64,000 nt of DNA from JAPHSX01 sp039714395 (GTDB taxonomy: Bacteria; Pseudomonadota; Gammaproteobacteria; Thiohalomonadales; Thiohalomonadaceae). Both the position numbers and the translations under genes were made by a program. The stretch spans positions 1-64,000 of the forward strand of contig JBDLJH010000016.1 of the NCBI GenBank assembly GCA_039714395.1, in the 5' to 3' direction. Shown one piece after another: positions 1-9,702 of the stretch. Below the pieces are notes generated by a model. That model worked only from the letters and a program-made list of their open reading frames with translations. It did no database searches and had not been told where the DNA came from. The number at the start of each line of letters is the position of its first letter. The first letter of the stretch is position 1.

Positions 1-1943
1 TGAGCGCGCTTGAAGCAGGTCCACTCTTTGGTCTCTTTGTTGTAGATAGAGTTAACGAAGCAGTGCCAGTTCTCCTCGTCGACGAAGTTCTTGTCGGCGC
101 GGTAGTAGAAACCGGGGTAACGAGACTCCTGACGGAACTCGATGTGCTTCAGGTGCGCTTCAGCAGTCAGGATGCGGTGGTAGTTTTCCCACGCGCGGAG
201 CAGTTCGTGCAGGTCTTTCGCACGCATCTTCTCAGCATCTTCCTTCAGCATGTCCAGCTTCTCACCAGCAACTTTCATCATATGCTCGTTGGTGGTGTAG
301 TAGGTGGCAACACCAGCAACGTACTCATCCATGATCTTCTGCAGACGGAACTGCAGCATCTTAGGAGTGATGTAGTTGGGGTTAACATCGATAGCGGTAG
401 AGTAATCCTTGTGCTCAAGGAAGGTCTTAACCGGCTGATAGATTGCAGCAACCAGCTCGTCAACAGGAGTGTCGAGCTCAGGAGTGAAATCAGCATTATC
501 CATGCAGTACTTAACCATGGACTTGGCACACATACGACCTTCTGCGTGAGAACCAGAAGAGAATTTGTGACCAGAGGCACCAACACCATCACCCGCGGTG
601 AACAGGCCGTTAACGGTGGTCATACCACGGTAACCCCAGTTCCAGCCTGAAGGCAGGTGATCAGGTACGCCGGCTTCGGTCTCGTCGGTAGGCGCGCCTA
701 CGTCGGTAGGACCAGAAGTCCAGATTCCACAGCAACCGGAGTGTGAACCCAGCAGGTAGGGTTCGGTAGGCATCAGCTCAGAGTTCTTCTTCTCAGGCTC
801 GATGTTCTCACCAACCCAGATACCACACTGGCCGACACACATGTCGAGGAAATCTTCCCAGGCTTCAGCTTCAAGGTGCTTAACCTCACGAGGAGACAAG
901 GTCTCACGCAGGTTGCCAAGGGCGGTAACGGTGTCCATCCAGATAGGACCACGACCTTCCTTCATCTCTTTGAGCATCAGGTGGTTACGCAGGCAGGAAG
1001 CAGGTACCGCAGCCTGGCCGTAAGGAGGATAGTCGTCCAGCATCTCCTTGTTGCGGGTCATGTAGGTCTCGCCAATAGCGTTGGTAGCCTGTGATTTGAA
1101 CAGCAGGAACCATGCGCCAACAGGACCGTAGCCGTCTTTAAAACGGGTAGGTACGAAGCGATTTTCCATCAGGGTCAGCTCAGCGCCGGCCTCAGCAGCC
1201 ATGGAGTAGGTAGAACCTGCGTTCCATACCGGGTACCAGGCACGACCGGTGCCTTCACCAACAGAGCGAGGACGGAAGATGTTTACACAACCACCAGCGG
1301 CCAGCAGGATAGCTTTGGCTTTGTAGACGTAGATCTTGTGGTCACGAGTTGAGAAACCGATGGCACCAGCAACACGGCTAGGATCGTTCTTATCGTTAAT
1401 CAGCTTAACGATAAATACACGCTCCTGGATGCGCTCAGGACCGATCGCCTTCTTGGCGGCTTCAGCAACGATCCACTTGTAGGATTCGCCGTTGATCATG
1501 ATCTGCCACTTACCAGAACGTACGGGCTTGCCGCCGTCTTTCAGTGAAGCCATGCCTTTAGAACCGTCAAAACGCTCACCGTTCTCGTCGGTCTTCCAGA
1601 TGGGCAGGCCCCACTCTTCGAACAGGTGAACAGACTCATCAACGTGACGACCGAGGTCGTAGGCGAGGTCATCACGGGTGATACCCATCAGGTCGTTGGA
1701 GACCATACGAGCGTAATCAGCCGGATCCTGCTCTGGACCGATGTAGGTGTTGATAGCAGACAGACCCTGTGCAACAGCACCGGAACGGTCCATAGCGGCT
1801 TTATCAACCAGCTTGATGCGCAGGTCGGTGCCTTTGCACCACTGCATGATTTCGTAAGCAGCACCACAGTTAGCCATGCCGCCGCCGATCATAAGGACGT
1901 CTACTTCTTCTTCGATGACGTCTGGATTTCCAAATTCAGCCAT
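1..1943 (-). CDS. aprA: Adenylylsulfate (APS) reductase alpha subunit, C-terminus cut by window edge
   Basis: AprA is the FAD-containing catalytic subunit of cytoplasmic dissimilatory APS reductase. In sulfur oxidisers it runs in reverse, combining sulfite and AMP to form APS. The reading frame starts at the ATG at 1943 (RBS GAGGA) and stays open to base 1, so about 647 residues are visible and only the extreme C-terminus should be missing. An N-terminal dinucleotide fold (IGGGMANCGAAYE) and the family segments AGGCVNIFRPRS, SGCCGIWTSG and GASGHKFSSGSHAEGR are clear. It lies 34 bases downstream of aprB, in the same operon. No aprM is visible here, and whatever follows aprA lies outside the window. 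The recognition is very secure. Confidence 0.97.
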   Translation of the reverse strand, partial: MAEFGNPDVIEEEVDVLMIGGGMANCGAAYEIMQWCKGTDLRIKLVDKAAMDRSGAVAQGLSAINTYIGPEQDPADYARMVSNDLMGITRDDLAYDLGRHVDESVHLFEEWGLPIWKTDENGERFDGSKGMASLKDGGKPVRSGKWQIMINGESYKWIVAEAAKKAIGPERIQERVFIVKLINDKNDPSRVAGAIGFSTRDHKIYVYKAKAILLAAGGCVNIFRPRSVGEGTGRAWYPVWNAGSTYSMAAEAGAELTLMENRFVPTRFKDGYGPVGAWFLLFKSQATNAIGETYMTRNKEMLDDYPPYGQAAVPASCLRNHLMLKEMKEGRGPIWMDTVTALGNLRETLSPREVKHLEAEAWEDFLDMCVGQCGIWVGENIEPEKKNSELMPTEPYLLGSHSGCCGIWTSGPTDVGAPTDETEAGVPDHLPSGWNWGYRGMTTVNGLFTAGDGVGASGHKFSSGSHAEGRMCAKSMVKYCMDNADFTPELDTPVDELVAAIYQPVKTFLEHKDYSTAIDVNPNYITPKMLQFRLQKIMDEYVAGVATYYTTNEHMMKVAGEKLDMLKEDAEKMRAKDLHELLRAWENYHRILTAEAHLKHIEFRQESRYPGFYYRADKNFVDEENWHCFVNSIYNKETKEWTCFKRA

Positions 1944-1977
1944 TTCTAAATTCCTCTAATAAATTGATTCGACGCGC

Positions 1978-2451
1978 TTACTTACAGATCAGCTCGCTAG
2001 GATCGCCTTCACGGTAACCATTCTGCTCGTTGTGGTTGAAGAAGCCAGGCTCTTCAATCTTCGACATATCGGCATCGGGCTTACCAGCGTAAGGATCGAT
2101 TGAACCTTCCGGTGTGGTACGAATGGGGAACTTGAAGCGCTTCAGGGTGCCGTTACGGAACTTGATGGTCCACATGATGGAGTCGGTACCGCGCAGAGGC
2201 TGTACAGAACCGCCGAGGGGAACAACGTCAGCGTAGTGGCGGCACTCGATGGCCTGCTGAGGGCAGATCTTAACGCAGGAGTAACACTCCCAGCACTGCT
2301 CGGGCTCCTGATTGAAGGCCTTCATGGCATGGCCGGTTTCAGAACCGTCCTTGTCCAGCTTCATCAGGTCATGGGGGCAGATGTACATGCAAGCGGTCCG
2401 ATCTTGACCCTTACAGCCATCGCATTTGTCGGTACGTACAAATGTCGGCAT
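1978..2451 (-). CDS. aprB: Adenylylsulfate (APS) reductase beta subunit
   Basis: This 157-residue iron-sulfur subunit carries electrons between the AprA flavin and the electron acceptor. Two [4Fe-4S] sites are visible: Cys10, 13, 21 and 25, and Cys53, 56, 59 and 63 (ECYSCVKICP). The C-terminal half, containing DPYAGKPDADMSKIEEPG, is the tail that wraps around AprA in known structures of the family. The start ATG at 2451 has a good Shine-Dalgarno (AAAGGAG) in front of it. The gene is first in an aprBA operon read leftward and diverges from soeA across a 518-base spacer. Confidence 0.97.
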   Translation of the reverse strand: MPTFVRTDKCDGCKGQDRTACMYICPHDLMKLDKDGSETGHAMKAFNQEPEQCWECYSCVKICPQQAIECRHYADVVPLGGSVQPLRGTDSIMWTIKFRNGTLKRFKFPIRTTPEGSIDPYAGKPDADMSKIEEPGFFNHNEQNGYREGDPSELICK

Positions 2452-2969
2452 TGTTAATGCTCCTTTATGGTTTTAACTGCAGTTAAAAACTCGAAAATGC
2501 CACCGCCAGGCGGTGGTGTAACCGGGTTATTTGTTTATTATCCCCTGCCCCACACCGTTCTTTTTTCAAAACAAACGGCACCACGGACAGGCCCTAAAGT
2601 CTTTTTGGAGCGCCTACCTTAGCCACTTACGGAATCAAGGCCAAACAGAACTATCTTTTGAGTCCATAGAACAACTTTATATTAGCGTTTATAAGATAAT
2701 TCCCTATTTCTTTCCTAAACTATTACGGACGCATATATTAAGGTGTACGCTGCGGAAACATTTATGTATGTAAAGAAACTTTCTATACTAATATGCTAGG
2801 TTTTCATGACAATACGCACCATTTGCGTAGAAACGGTCTAGCACTGTTGGTATATTAGTATATAACGATAGTATTAAGGCTAAACATCCAGGCTGGGCAG
2901 GGGGCTAAATAATAGCACCCTCCCCGGCCTTTGTATTACTCCAGAGCAACAACTCGAGAGCAGAAATTT
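2452..2969. promoter_or_regulatory. AT-rich divergent promoter region between aprBA and soeABC
   Basis: This 518-base spacer separates two divergent sulfite-oxidation operons and must hold both promoters. It is clearly richer in A and T than the flanking genes. A perfect 11-base inverted repeat (TATACTAATAT at 2784-2794 and its complement at 2852-2862) lies within it, 57 bases apart. Each arm contains TATACT, which could act as a -10 box, one facing each operon. I found no confident -35 boxes. An open frame at 2531-2773 has no recognisable product and is not called. Confidence 0.5.
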
Positions 2970-5867
2970 ATGAGTGACACCGCCAAGGTCATGGCCGAGG
3001 GTAGAACCGAGGTCAAAAACACCACCTGTTATATGTGCGCCTGCCGCTGCGGAATCCGCGTTCATCTGCGTGATGGTGAAGTTCGCTATATACAGGGCAA
3101 TCCGGAGCATCCCCTGAACAAGGGCGTAATCTGTGCCAAGGGTTCATCGGGCATCATGAAGCAGTACTCCCCCGCCCGTCTGACCCAACCCCTGAAGCGC
3201 AAGGAGGGCACGGACAGGGGCGAAGCCCAGTATGAGGCGATATCATGGGACGAGGCCTTCGATATCCTCGAGGAACGTCTGGGACATATTCGCGCCACCG
3301 ACCCGAAGAAATTCGCGCTGTTTACCGGTCGCGACCAGATGCAGGCCCTTACCGGCCTCTTCGCCAAGAACTTCGGTACCCCCAACTACGCCGCCCACGG
3401 CGGTTTCTGCTCGGTCAACATGGCCGCGGGTATGATCTACACCATCGGCGGCTCCTTCTGGGAGTTCGGTGGCCCCGACCTGGAACGCTCCAGGCTGTTC
3501 GTGATGATCGGCACCGCCGAGGACCACCACTCCAATCCGATGAAGATCGAACTGGCCAAATTCAAGCGTAACGGCGGTCGTTTCATCTCCATCAACCCGG
3601 TGCGCACCGGCTACTCGGCGATCGCCGATGAGTGGGTTCCGATCAAACCCGGCACTGACGGCGCCCTGCTGCTGGCAATCACCCACGAGATCATCAAGAC
3701 CGGTCTCTACGACCGCGACTTCCTCACCCAATACTCAAACTCTGCCGAGCTGGTAAACATGGATGAAAGCAGCACCGAGTACGGCATGTTCGTGCGCGCC
3801 GAGGTACCGGAGGAAGAGGGCTGCTTCGACCCGCAGAACAAGCTGTGGTGGGATCGCAACAGCAACAAGCCGGTGGTCTGCCGCACTAAAGGTGCCGACC
3901 CGCGCCTGCTGGGTGAATTCAAACTGGCCGACGGCACTCCTGTGAAGCCCGCCTTCCAGCTACTACTGGATCGCGTTGATCAGTACACCCCCGAGTGGGC
4001 TGCTGATATCACCGGTATCCCCGCCGAGACCATTAAACGTCTGGCCCACGAAATGGGCATCGTTGCCCGCGATGAGAAGATCGAACTGCCGATTGCCTGG
4101 ACCGATGTGTGGGATCAGGAGCATGAGAGCATCACCGGTAATCCGGTCTCATTCCACGCCATGCGTGGCCTGGCCGCCCACTCCAACGGCTTCCAGACCA
4201 TCCGTGCGCTGTCGATTTTGATGTCTATCCTCGGCACCATCGACCGTCCCGGCGGTTTCCGCCACAAGGCCCCGTTCCCGCGTCCTATCCCACCCTGCCC
4301 CAAGACCGGTACCGGCCCGCAGGACGTGCAGCCCAACACCCCACTCAACGGCATGCCGCTGGGCTGGCCGGCAGACCCAGACGATCTATTTGTCGAAGAT
4401 GATGGCACCCCCATTCGTATCGACAAGGGCTTCTCCTGGGAGCATCCGCTGTCGGTACATGGCCTGATGCACAACGCCATCACCAATGCCTGGCGCCAGG
4501 ATCCTTACGCCATCGACACCCTGTTTATCTTCATGTCCAACATGGCATGGAACTCCAGCATGAACACCGATGAGGTGCGCAATATGCTGAACGACAAGGG
4601 CGAGGACGGTGAATACAAGATCCCGTTCCTGGTGGTGGCCGATGCCTTCCAGTCGGAGATGACCGCATTTGCCGATCTGGTACTGCCCGATACCACCTAC
4701 CTGGAGCGCCACGACGTAATGTCGATGCTGGACCGTCCGATCTCTGAGTACGATGGCCCAGTCGACTCGGTACGCATCCCGGTAGTACCGCCCAAGGGTG
4801 AGTGCAAACCGTTCCAGGAAGTGTTGATTGAGCTGGGGTCACGCCTCAAGCTGCCGCCGTTCGTCAATGAAGATGGTTCACGCAAGTACCGCAACTACCC
4901 CGACTTCATCACCAACTTCGAGACCGCGCCGGGCTCCGGTATCGGCTTCCTGGCTGGCTGGCGTGGCAAGAGCGGTGAGAAGGGGATGAAGGGCGAACCC
5001 AACCCCAAGCAGTGGGAGATGTACGAGAAGAATAACTGCGTCTACCAGTATCACCTGCCCAAGTCATACCAGTACATGCGTAACTGGAATCAGGGCTATC
5101 TGCAGTGGGCGCAGGAGCACAGCCTCACCCGCTACGACGAGCCGATCAACATCCACATCTACTCCGAGGTGTTGCAGAAGTTCCGTCTCGCCGCCCAGGG
5201 CAAGAGCCAGGGCAAGCAGCCGCCTGAGCACCTGCGCAAGCGCGTCGAGACCCACTTCGATCCGTTGCCCTTCTACTCAGAGCCGCTGGAGGCACAGCTG
5301 ACCGATAAGCATAAGTATCCGCTTAACGCGATCACTCAGCGCCCGATGGCGATGTATCACTCGTGGGACAGCCAGAATGCGTGGCTGCGTCAGATCCATA
5401 CCTACAACTTCCTCTACGTTCACCCGCAGACCGCCAAGGCCGCCGGTATCGAAGATGGCGGCTGGATGTGGATCGAGTCAATGCACGGCAAGGTGCGCTG
5501 CATGTGCCGCTACACCGAGGCGCTTGAGCCCGGCACTGTCTGGACCTGGAACGCCGTCGGTAAGGCCTCCGGTGCCTGGAACCTTGAGGGCAAGGCCAAC
5601 GAGTCGAAGCAGGGCTTCCTGCTAAACCACGTAATTAGTGAAGAGCTACCGGCCAACGAGGCGGGCGAGCATATCTCCAACTCCGACCCGATCACCGGTC
5701 AGGCGGGTTGGTACGATGTCTATGTTCGCATCTACCCGGCCGAGGCTGGCGAGAAGGAAGAGACCTTCCCGCAGTACGACACTATGCCTTCGCTTCCCGG
5801 CACCCCGAAACGTCGCCCGTGGCAGAGCTACTTCGCCGGGCTGTTTACCCGTAAGGGAGAAGATTAA
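2970..5867 (+). CDS. soeA: Sulfite dehydrogenase (quinone) molybdopterin subunit SoeA
   Basis: SoeA is the catalytic molybdopterin-guanine-dinucleotide subunit of the membrane-bound, cytoplasm-facing sulfite-oxidising complex SoeABC. It oxidises sulfite directly to sulfate. The 965 residues match the family size. An N-terminal [4Fe-4S] site is formed by Cys20, 23, 27 and 55, followed by the molybdopterin oxidoreductase core and a C-terminal dinucleotide-binding domain. I prefer the ATG at 2970 (MSDTAK) over an in-frame TTG at 2931, because that extension is not family-like. The stop overlaps the soeB start (TAATG). A polysulfide or thiosulfate reductase is the alternative in this superfamily, but the aprBA neighbourhood and subunit set favour Soe. 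Confidence 0.92.
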   Translation: MSDTAKVMAEGRTEVKNTTCYMCACRCGIRVHLRDGEVRYIQGNPEHPLNKGVICAKGSSGIMKQYSPARLTQPLKRKEGTDRGEAQYEAISWDEAFDILEERLGHIRATDPKKFALFTGRDQMQALTGLFAKNFGTPNYAAHGGFCSVNMAAGMIYTIGGSFWEFGGPDLERSRLFVMIGTAEDHHSNPMKIELAKFKRNGGRFISINPVRTGYSAIADEWVPIKPGTDGALLLAITHEIIKTGLYDRDFLTQYSNSAELVNMDESSTEYGMFVRAEVPEEEGCFDPQNKLWWDRNSNKPVVCRTKGADPRLLGEFKLADGTPVKPAFQLLLDRVDQYTPEWAADITGIPAETIKRLAHEMGIVARDEKIELPIAWTDVWDQEHESITGNPVSFHAMRGLAAHSNGFQTIRALSILMSILGTIDRPGGFRHKAPFPRPIPPCPKTGTGPQDVQPNTPLNGMPLGWPADPDDLFVEDDGTPIRIDKGFSWEHPLSVHGLMHNAITNAWRQDPYAIDTLFIFMSNMAWNSSMNTDEVRNMLNDKGEDGEYKIPFLVVADAFQSEMTAFADLVLPDTTYLERHDVMSMLDRPISEYDGPVDSVRIPVVPPKGECKPFQEVLIELGSRLKLPPFVNEDGSRKYRNYPDFITNFETAPGSGIGFLAGWRGKSGEKGMKGEPNPKQWEMYEKNNCVYQYHLPKSYQYMRNWNQGYLQWAQEHSLTRYDEPINIHIYSEVLQKFRLAAQGKSQGKQPPEHLRKRVETHFDPLPFYSEPLEAQLTDKHKYPLNAITQRPMAMYHSWDSQNAWLRQIHTYNFLYVHPQTAKAAGIEDGGWMWIESMHGKVRCMCRYTEALEPGTVWTWNAVGKASGAWNLEGKANESKQGFLLNHVISEELPANEAGEHISNSDPITGQAGWYDVYVRIYPAEAGEKEETFPQYDTMPSLPGTPKRRPWQSYFAGLFTRKGED

Positions 5868-6592
5868 TGACCCAGTTAGCACTCGTTATTGATTTGAACG
5901 TATGCGTGGGCTGCCACGCCTGCGTCACCAGCTGTAAACAGTGGAATACCTCCGGCTCCGCCGGTCCGCTGTTTGATGACAACCCGTTCACCAAGGATCC
6001 CACCGGTACCTTCTTTAACCGCGTGCAGACCTACGAGATCGGCGAATTCCCGGCTACCGAGACGCTGCACTTCCCGAAGAGCTGCCTGCACTGCGAGGAT
6101 GCCCCCTGCGTTCCCGTCTGCCCGACCGGCGCAAGCTACAAGCGCGATGAAGACGGCATCGTGCTGGTGGACTATGACAAGTGTATCGGCTGTAAATACT
6201 GTTCCTGGTCATGCCCTTACGGCGCTCGTGAGCTGGACGAGCAGCAGAAGGTGATGAAGAAGTGCACCCTCTGCGTGGATCGCATCTACGATGAGTCACT
6301 ACCCGAAACCGATCGCAAGCCGGCCTGTGTACTGGCCTGCCCCACCTCGGCACGACTATTCGGTGATGTGCACGACTCCGAGTCCGAAGTCTCGGTGACG
6401 ATTCGCGAGAACGGGGGTTACCAGCTGATGCCTGAGTGGGGCACCAAGCCCTCCAACCACTATCTGCCTCGTCGCAAGACCCGTCTCAACATCCACGAGG
6501 ATGAGCTGAAACGTGTGGATAATCCGCTGAAGAAAGAGGATATCCGCCACGAGACCAGCAAGAACGTCTCGCTGGACGACTGGTTGATGTAA
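5867..6592 (+). CDS. soeB: Sulfite dehydrogenase iron-sulfur subunit SoeB
   Basis: This 241-residue ferredoxin-like subunit relays electrons from SoeA to the membrane subunit. Four cysteine clusters typical of DmsB/PsrB-type proteins are visible. They begin with Cys13, 16, 19 and 23 (CVGCHACVTSC) and include CEDAPCVPVCP, CIGCKYCSWSCP and CTLCVDR. The ATG shares one base with the soeA stop, so translation is probably coupled. The gene is separated from soeC by 58 bases that include a good ribosome binding site. Confidence 0.93.
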   Translation: MTQLALVIDLNVCVGCHACVTSCKQWNTSGSAGPLFDDNPFTKDPTGTFFNRVQTYEIGEFPATETLHFPKSCLHCEDAPCVPVCPTGASYKRDEDGIVLVDYDKCIGCKYCSWSCPYGARELDEQQKVMKKCTLCVDRIYDESLPETDRKPACVLACPTSARLFGDVHDSESEVSVTIRENGGYQLMPEWGTKPSNHYLPRRKTRLNIHEDELKRVDNPLKKEDIRHETSKNVSLDDWLM

Positions 6593-6650
6593 TTGAACAC
6601 AGGCGGCAGGGCATGAGCCCACCGCCCCGCAATGAATTGGAGTTATTACA

Positions 6651-7631
6651 ATGCATCCTGCATTTTCTGTGATCTTCCTCACCACCCTCATCGGGGTGGG
6701 TCAGGGCCTGTTCCTGGCACTGTTCACCGAGCAGAGCTACTCGGCGGTCAACCTGTTGCCGGCACAGGAGAGTGGTTTTTATGTCACCGGTAGCCTGATC
6801 GCCATGGCCTTCTTCATCGGTGGTCTGGTCGCCGCGGTATTCCACCTCGGCAAACCGAGCTTCTTTATCACCCGTGCCTGGCGCGGTGCCACTCAGTGGC
6901 GCACCTCCTGGCTATCGCGTGAACTGATCGCCCTGCCCCTGACCATGGGTCTGGTGTTTCTCTACATGGTGTTCCACTACTTCGGTTGGGATGCCAATCT
7001 GTTCGGCACAGAAGAGATCAGCGGCCAACTTACCCTGGTACTCGGTGGCGTCACCACCGCCGCCGTGTTTGCCCTGTTTATCTGCACCGCGATGATCTAC
7101 GCCAGCGTAAAGTTCCTGCAGGAGTGGGCCTGCGCACTGACTGTCAGTAGCTACATCCTGCTTGGTGGCGCTTCCGGTTTCACCCTGGCCGCCGCCTACG
7201 CTGCCTATGCAGCGCCGGAGCTGGTTGGTTTCTACGCTGGTTGGGCCATGATCATCACCCTGATTGGGCTGGTTAGCCGCGGCCTGCACCTGTTCCGCAA
7301 CAGCCGCATAAAATACAAATCGACCATGCAGACCGCCATCGGTGTGCGCCACAACAAGATCCAGCAAAAGGCGATGGGCATGATGGGCGGCTCCTTCAAC
7401 ACCCGCGAGTACTTTCACGGCAAGACCGCGGCCTTCCTGAAATCCATTAAATGGATCTTCCTGGTGCTGGCCTTCCCTGTTCCATTACTGCTGCTGTGGG
7501 CCGGGATGGACGGTAGCAAGGGACTACTGGTAATAGCCTTCATCATCCAGTACATCGGCCTGCTGTTCGAGCGCTGGTTCTTCTTCGCCCAGGCCAACCA
7601 CCCGCAGAACCTCTATTACCAGACGGTCTAA
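6651..7631 (+). CDS. soeC: Sulfite dehydrogenase membrane anchor SoeC (DmsC-like)
   Basis: This 326-residue integral membrane protein has about eight hydrophobic segments. It belongs to the DmsC-like anchor family, which passes electrons from the iron-sulfur subunit to quinone. The N-terminus (MHPAFSVIFLTTLIGVGQG) and the internal LGKPSFFITRAWRG segment are typical. The conserved NHPQNLYY stretch near the C-terminus is also family-like. It is the last gene of soeABC and is followed directly by a strong two-way terminator. Confidence 0.92.
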   Translation: MHPAFSVIFLTTLIGVGQGLFLALFTEQSYSAVNLLPAQESGFYVTGSLIAMAFFIGGLVAAVFHLGKPSFFITRAWRGATQWRTSWLSRELIALPLTMGLVFLYMVFHYFGWDANLFGTEEISGQLTLVLGGVTTAAVFALFICTAMIYASVKFLQEWACALTVSSYILLGGASGFTLAAAYAAYAAPELVGFYAGWAMIITLIGLVSRGLHLFRNSRIKYKSTMQTAIGVRHNKIQQKAMGMMGGSFNTREYFHGKTAAFLKSIKWIFLVLAFPVPLLLLWAGMDGSKGLLVIAFIIQYIGLLFERWFFFAQANHPQNLYYQTV

Positions 7632-7654
7632 TCACCTCTTAAGGGTAGAGAAAA

Positions 7655-7683
7655 AAGAAGGGCGCCAGTGGCGTCCTTCTTTA
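7655..7683. terminator. Bidirectional rho-independent terminator between soeC and hoxW
   Basis: A 12-base stem (AAGAAGGGCGCC, loop AGT, GGCGTCCTTCTT, with one G-T wobble) is preceded by A's and followed by T's. It can therefore end both soeABC from the left and the hox operon from the right. It sits in the 99-base gap between the two converging operons. Confidence 0.85.
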
Positions 7684-7730
7684 TATCCATCTTACGAACT
7701 AATAATACTACTCGCGGCTCCGCTCACCAC

Positions 7731-8204
7731 TCACCACTCACCCTCTATAAGCTTTAGCAAGAAACCGAGCGCATCATTCAAATTCACCTCACCCTCCCGT
7801 GATAGTGGTTGTCCCAGTTCGAACTGGTGCCCCCTGATAGAGAACATGTGACAGGGCGGGGCTGCCTTTGAAAAATGATCGGCATAGAGTTTGATGATCG
7901 AGGCGGGGTGCATAGCGTGGGTGGTGTAACTGATCGACTCATCGGGAGCGAGCAGCTTAAACTCAAAAGGTTCCGCCAGAGAGAGGGCAGCATCGACAAA
8001 GATCACCTGTTCACGCCCTGCCAGATCAAGGATATGTTCGATCTGAAGCTGAAAGTCGGTGAGAAGATCAATTCGCTCTACTAGCGGTGTCCCCTTCATC
8101 ACTTCCCTCAGTCGCTCTATCAGTTCAGGTCCGAGGGCATCATCACCGCGCGAGGGGTTACCGTAACCAAAAACCAGAATAGGACGGGGTCGCTGTTGAG
8201 TCAT
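7731..8204 (-). CDS. hoxW: [NiFe] hydrogenase maturation protease (HoxW-type)
   Basis: This endopeptidase removes the C-terminal peptide of the hydrogenase large subunit once nickel is in place. The 157 residues begin at the ATG at 8204, seven bases after the hoxH stop; a longer in-frame start would overlap hoxH and is not family-like. The N-terminal GYGNPSRGDDALGP motif carries the acidic residue that binds nickel, and a THAMHP segment supplies the expected histidine. It is last in hoxFUYHW. The matching cleavable tail is present on HoxH. Confidence 0.9.
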   Translation of the reverse strand: MTQQRPRPILVFGYGNPSRGDDALGPELIERLREVMKGTPLVERIDLLTDFQLQIEHILDLAGREQVIFVDAALSLAEPFEFKLLAPDESISYTTHAMHPASIIKLYADHFSKAAPPCHMFSIRGHQFELGQPLSREGEVNLNDALGFLLKLIEGEW

Positions 8205-8211
8205 GATTAAA

Positions 8212-9696
8212 TCAGCAGTGATGATTGATATCGCCCGAGGTGCGTTTCTCAATCCTGTCGACAACACTCCCATGAGCGTCGACCAGCTCGATCTGTAGCG
8301 GCATCTTGCCCAGGGCGTGGGTCGCGCAGGAGAGACAGGGATCGTAGGCGCGAATCGCCACCTCGATCTGGTTGAGTAGCGGCTCGGTCAACTCCTGACC
8401 ATCGAGATAGTGGTTGGCGACCTGGCGGATCGATTCATTGATCGCCTGGTTATTCTGGGTAGTGGAGACGATAAGGTTGGCACGTTCCACCAGGCCATCA
8501 TCGTCCACTTCATAGTGGTGAAACAGGGTGCCGCGAGGCGCCTCGATAACACCGAAGCCGAGACGCTGCCGCTCACCCTTGTTGATCAGCTCGCTGCCGT
8601 GAATATCATCATCGAGCAGCAACTCCTTGATCGACTCCGCGCAGTAGAGCAGTTCGATCATTCTCGCCCAGTGGTAGGCAAGGGTCGACTGCACGATAAG
8701 ACTCTCCCCGGCGATCGCCTTAAATTCCAGTCGCTCCTTTTCCGCCAACGCGGTGGTGATCCGATCACAGTTATTAACCCGTGCCAGCGGCCCGACCCGA
8801 TACCATCCGGCCTCGGTACCCAGATCGCGAATGAAGGGGAACTTCATATAGCTCCAGGAGCGCACCTCCTCTCCCAGATAGTTGCTGTAATCGCAGGGAT
8901 CAACACCATCGAAGATCGTCCCACCAGCAGCATCTTTTGCCCGTAACGTCCCGTCGTAGATCTCCAGCTCACCGTTCTGGCCGGAGAGACTCAGCATGTT
9001 CGAGCTGATGGTGGCAAACTCACCGTGGTAGTCACTCTTATCGAGATAGATCCGCTTAACCAGGGCCACCGCACCAATGCCCCACTCGATAACTTGATCA
9101 CACTGGCCGAGCAGTTCATCTCGCTCGGCAATCGTCAGCGACTTATTGACCCCACCGGGAACCGCCCCGGTACCGTGCACCCGCTTGCCGGCGGTGTGGC
9201 GAATCACCTCCTGACCGAACTTACGCAGCAGCACCCCCTGACGGGCGATCTCAGGATGGTCATTAATCACGCCGATGATGTTGCGGTGGTTGACCTCATC
9301 ATCGAAGCCGAACAGTAGATCAGGGGCAGAGAGGTGAAACAGGTGCAGGGCGTGGGACTGCAGTGTTTGGCCAAAGTGCATCAGGCGACGGATCTTCTCG
9401 GCAGTCGGGGTGATTTTCTGCGCACCGACCAGCATGTCGGTCGCCTTGGCAGCAGCGAGGTGGTGACTGACCGGACAGATGCCGCAAAGGCGCTGCACCA
9501 GCACCGGCAACTCCCAGTAGGGCCGCCCCTGAATAAACTTCTCAAACCCACGAAACTCCACCACATGAAAACGCACCTGTTTAATGCGATTGTTCTCATC
9601 CTGCAACAGCACTACCTTGCCGTGCCCCTCGACACGAGTCAGTGGCTCGATCACAGTACGTTTTAAATTTTTCTTGTTCTTCGATGAATCGGTCAT
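8212..9696 (-). CDS. hoxH: NAD-reducing [NiFe] hydrogenase large subunit HoxH
   Basis: HoxH is the nickel-iron catalytic subunit of a group 3d bidirectional, NAD(P)-coupled hydrogenase in the cytoplasm. All four nickel-binding cysteines are seen: Cys71 and Cys74 in RLCGICPVSHH, and Cys454 and Cys457 in DPCLSCATHALG. Cleavage after His460 would remove a 34-residue tail, which suits the hoxW gene next door. The length (494 residues) is normal. It lies 6 bases after hoxY. Confidence 0.96.
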   Translation of the reverse strand: MTDSSKNKKNLKRTVIEPLTRVEGHGKVVLLQDENNRIKQVRFHVVEFRGFEKFIQGRPYWELPVLVQRLCGICPVSHHLAAAKATDMLVGAQKITPTAEKIRRLMHFGQTLQSHALHLFHLSAPDLLFGFDDEVNHRNIIGVINDHPEIARQGVLLRKFGQEVIRHTAGKRVHGTGAVPGGVNKSLTIAERDELLGQCDQVIEWGIGAVALVKRIYLDKSDYHGEFATISSNMLSLSGQNGELEIYDGTLRAKDAAGGTIFDGVDPCDYSNYLGEEVRSWSYMKFPFIRDLGTEAGWYRVGPLARVNNCDRITTALAEKERLEFKAIAGESLIVQSTLAYHWARMIELLYCAESIKELLLDDDIHGSELINKGERQRLGFGVIEAPRGTLFHHYEVDDDGLVERANLIVSTTQNNQAINESIRQVANHYLDGQELTEPLLNQIEVAIRAYDPCLSCATHALGKMPLQIELVDAHGSVVDRIEKRTSGDINHHC

Positions 9697-9702
9697 AGTT
9701 TA

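Noticed and set aside
2531..2773. 80-codon open frame in the apr/soe spacer
   Set aside because: It starts at TTG with no ribosome site, has no recognisable domain and lies in a promoter region.
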